NCBI RefSeq assembly: GCF_014269395.1
Contig: NZ_JACOGK010000012.1
Location: 8,572 to 72,571 of the forward strand
Direction: 5' to 3'
DNA length: 64,000 nucleotides
DNA from: Megasphaera hominis
Lineage (GTDB): Bacteria; Bacillota; Negativicutes; Veillonellales; Megasphaeraceae
The notes under the pieces are model-generated. The model was not told where the DNA came from. It ran no database searches and saw only the letters and a program-made list of their open reading frames with translations. Of the stretch, positions 61,401 through 64,000 are shown in pieces. The position numbers and the translations under genes were made by a program. Every line of letters starts with the position of its first letter. The stretch's first letter is position 1.

Positions 61401-63886
61401 TCTGTAATGTGAAAATAACTCACGGGCCCGTCTTCGCCGCCATTATAAGTTACGCGATTATAAAGCGATTTCTGCGTGGGCAAGACTGTTGTGCCGCCTA
61501 CGACGCTGCCGCTGACCTTAGCATTGGCCAAGGCTACGCTATTGCTGTCTGCACTAGTGCCGCCGGTGTAGCCGCCAATGACGCTTTCCGCCGTGATAGT
61601 ACCTTTTTCCGTGCCTTGGAGAATGACCTTGTTGCTATTGGCTGCCCCGTAGAAGGCTGCGCCGCCCAGGACCTCTCCATAGGACGTTCCTTGATCCAGG
61701 GTTTGAACCAGCTGTACAGTATTTTCGTTCGCCTGCGCTTCTGCAATACCTGTATATTCTGTGGGCACTACATAGCCGCCGTAGACAGCTCCCGTGGAAG
61801 AGGCATTTGTCAGGAAAACCTGGTTCTTATTGGCCTCTATCCCATCAGCCTGAAATAATTCGCCTGGCTGAAAATCAGTATCATACGAAAGCCCTGACAG
61901 GGTGATGCCTACAAGGCCGCCATAGACGTTGTTGTTTAAGGTCGTATTGGTCAGGCTCAGGGTATTTTCATTGGCTGTGCCGTATGCGGCAATGCCGCCG
62001 GCTGCAGCTACATTGATAGCCGGTACCTGAGGAAGCCCCGAATCCGGCCCCACTTCCCACGTATCAGAAAGTAAAACCTCAGATTCCGACCAGATGGTCA
62101 GATTGGTGCCGCCTGCTTCTAGCTGCTTGCCACTCACGGTGACCTGGTTAGTATTGGCCGAGCCGGCTTCGGTATAGCCGCCCACTACCTGTCTATACAT
62201 GGCCGCCGTGTCCAGGTCGTACGAAACGTCTACAGTATTACCCTTAGCACCGGCATTTTCCGCATCAGCAACGATATAGGTACGGTTACTATCGATAACA
62301 GTCGTAGTCTTGGCTGCGGCATCCGAGCTTATTGATGGTATTGCATAATAATTTTCATACAGGGGAATGGATAAATAGCCGCCAAAGACGACGCCACTGT
62401 CCCTGTCATTGGATCCATCTTGACTGATTATGCTGTTCTTCAGGGTGACCGTATTGCCACTGGCGCCATTCACAGAGAGGCCCTGGGCCTTGCCGCCGTA
62501 CACAGCTGCTGCCTGTACATTTTCCAGGTATACTGTGTTGCCCTCGGCATTGCCTAGCTTTTCAGCGCCATAATCATGATTCCCGCCAATGACAACTTCG
62601 ACTGTCGTATTGAAGATGCTGCCATTGGAATCCGGTGTTTTAAGTAAGCTGCCAGTAATGCTTACGTTGTTGCCAGCGGCATTGCCTTCATCCACGCTGC
62701 CGCCATAAACAGTTTCATAGGCTGTTACCTCATCAAGGTCAGAAGAAATCGTTACCTGGTTTCCATTGGCCGTAAGAGGCGAATAAACCTTATTGTTAGA
62801 GGAATCATATTTTGCCAGCCCCACATAGACGTTGGCGCCATATTTGTCGGTATTGGCCAGATTCGTCAAGGTGATTGTATTCTCGTTGGCCCCGGCACTC
62901 AGGGCTCCCGGCAGGGTGTAGGTATTGCCGTCAATCGTATAGGTAACAGTCGTCGTACCGTCTGCGTTGGTCGTGGTTGTTATCCCGCTTGGGACCGTAT
63001 CTGCTACTGTCATGTACCCGCCATAAAGCCGCTCACCCATAGATACATTATAATATTTATAAGCGTTGACGGGTACAATCACGCTGTCCTCAATAGTAAC
63101 GGTATTCTTGCTGGCGCCGCTAAGACCGGCCAGCCCCTTTTCCACATAGCCACCAGCGATCCTAGCTGGCTCAGCCCTACCAACATATATTGTGTTACTA
63201 ATAATGCTTGGAAGCGTGACGCTTTTCAAGTACACTTCGTTTCTTTCGGCAGTAATTAAGCGATTTCCGCTGCCTTTGGCATACCCGCCGCTGACATCGG
63301 TGACAGAGATATTATTCCCCGTATCTGTAATGGTACCTGTAATGCTCACGCTGTTCCTATCCGCATTGCCATCTTTCGCGTTGCCACCATAGACCCATTG
63401 ATAGTCTGTTGGCGTGGTAAGAGTGGAGGAAATTATTACTTGATTGTCATCGACTGTAAGGGGAGTCGAAGTATTTAACGAAGATTGGAAACTATCCGAG
63501 GCATCTCCACCATAGACGGAGAGGTCGCTGTTGCCCCCGTCTAGGCTATGTTCCACATTCGTTAAGGTAACTATATTATGATTGGCACCGGTGTTTGCTG
63601 CGGCCGGGAGCGTGTAGGTTATCACTTTATTATTTTCCGTATAGCTTACTGTCGTCGTACCGTCAGCGTTGGCCGTAGTCGTTGCCCCTTCCGGCAAATC
63701 CGTTAGCCTCATGAGACCGCCATAAATACCGTTCACGTTGCCAGTGACGGTACTGTCCTCAATGGTGACCTTGTTCCTATTGGTGCTGCTAAGACCGACC
63801 AAGGCCCTGAACGCATAGCCGCCATTGACACTAGCAGCCACATTGACGTTTGTTAGCTCCACTGTATTGTCGTCAGCACTGTGCAC
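58454..63886 (-). pseudogene. Autotransporter 5, 5'-truncated by a putative insertion sequence
   Basis: The frame runs 1810 codons from a chance GTG (63886) to the stop; two codons upstream is an in-frame TGA, and the sequence beyond is unlike any autotransporter. The first residues (SADDNTVELTNVNV) are mid-passenger, so the signal peptide and N-terminal part are missing. The remainder is complete: YGG turns, an array of about ten 27-28-residue units (NTVNFYSGT...IIGGKS), the junction module and a barrel ending SRAF. Without a signal peptide it cannot be exported as drawn. The missing part may lie on the far side of the inserted element, outside the window. Confidence 0.8.
59900..60725 (-). 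repeat. 28-residue tandem repeat array of autotransporter 5
   Basis: About ten in-frame units of 81-84 bases encode N-[TS]-[VI]-N-F-x-S-G-T-x-x-x-x-I-[IVT]-G-G-[KQY]. The unit GTNNTNIVGGQAESDANNN occurs twice, with strong DNA identity between about 60150-60260 and 60460-60560. Confidence 0.88.
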
Positions 63887-64000
63887 TGGTCAACAAAACT
63901 TGGACACTAAAATCTAAAAAATTAGAATCAGAAATATAATTTGACGCAAAGTTGAACAGTACTTTTTAATAAGTTGGACACTGCCTGAGGTAAGACTTTC
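63887..64000. mobile_element. Probable end of an insertion sequence
   Basis: At 63890 the sequence changes from autotransporter coding DNA to AT-rich, non-homologous DNA starting TGGTCAACAAAACTTGGACACT. The sub-sequence TTGGACACT recurs near 63974, as terminal and subterminal repeats do in many IS3-like elements. One minus-strand frame could be a transposase tail, but only about 10-28 codons are visible. The family cannot be named and no target-site duplication can be seen. Confidence 0.4.

Overview
The window looks like a chromosomal segment of an anaerobic, Gram-negative-walled Firmicute of the class Negativicutes, most likely Megasphaera or a close relative. That is inference from three things: Firmicute-style AGGAGG ribosome sites and U-tailed terminators; fermentative anaerobe enzymes (one-polypeptide pyruvate:ferredoxin oxidoreductase, Fe-alcohol dehydrogenase, aspartate 4-decarboxylase); and giant autotransporters whose barrels end in the outer-membrane signal ...RAF, which requires an outer membrane. 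No rRNA, tRNA or CRISPR was seen.

Layout. 1-9.7 kb, minus strand: a partial aspartate 4-decarboxylase, an M20 peptidase, an organophosphate-antiporter-like MFS carrier, a PLP sulfur-amino-acid lyase and PFOR. 10-15.2 kb: a LysR regulator, a MaoC-like hydratase, an exported lytic transglycosylase, an FMN split-barrel protein, an Rrf2 regulator and an AraC regulator. 15.3-18.3 kb: three genes for exported proteins (alpha/beta hydrolase, SnoaL-like protein, metallo-beta-lactamase-fold protein). 18.6-19.4 kb: two tandem ribbon-helix-helix proteins and an ArsC-like reductase. 19.5-24.8 kb: hslO-mtnP-mtnA-ahcY-mtaD, which handles the S-adenosylmethionine by-products methylthioadenosine and S-adenosylhomocysteine. 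25-27.1 kb: glutaredoxin-like protein, a small membrane protein, a PAP2 phosphatase and a methyltransferase. 27.5-31.9 kb: an NAD-linked operon of two divergent class-M-type sirtuins, an HD protein and nicotinate phosphoribosyltransferase, with a divergent Rrf2 regulator. 32-34.7 kb: an alcohol dehydrogenase and an MFS carrier.

The last 29 kb (35.2-64 kb) is a head-to-tail array of five related autotransporter genes on the minus strand. They share a 28-residue signal peptide (absent from the fifth), a beta-helix passenger built on N-T-V-x-[I/L]...YGG turns, a conserved junction module and a near-identical C-terminal barrel. The fifth is cut at its 5' side by what looks like the end of an insertion sequence. 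Each gene has its own terminator. Four of the five stop codons are followed directly by a mosaic, palindrome-rich dispersed repeat. Leaders of some genes carry related GCAATC/GATTGC hairpins. Repeat copy number differs between the paralogues, so the array appears to evolve by unit gain/loss and gene conversion.

The candidates most worth following up are the sirtuin-pair/NAD-salvage operon, the autotransporter array with its associated repeat family, the three-gene exported-enzyme operon, and the inverted-repeat operator in front of the sulfur-amino-acid lyase. All functional calls come from reading motifs by eye; no database search was run.
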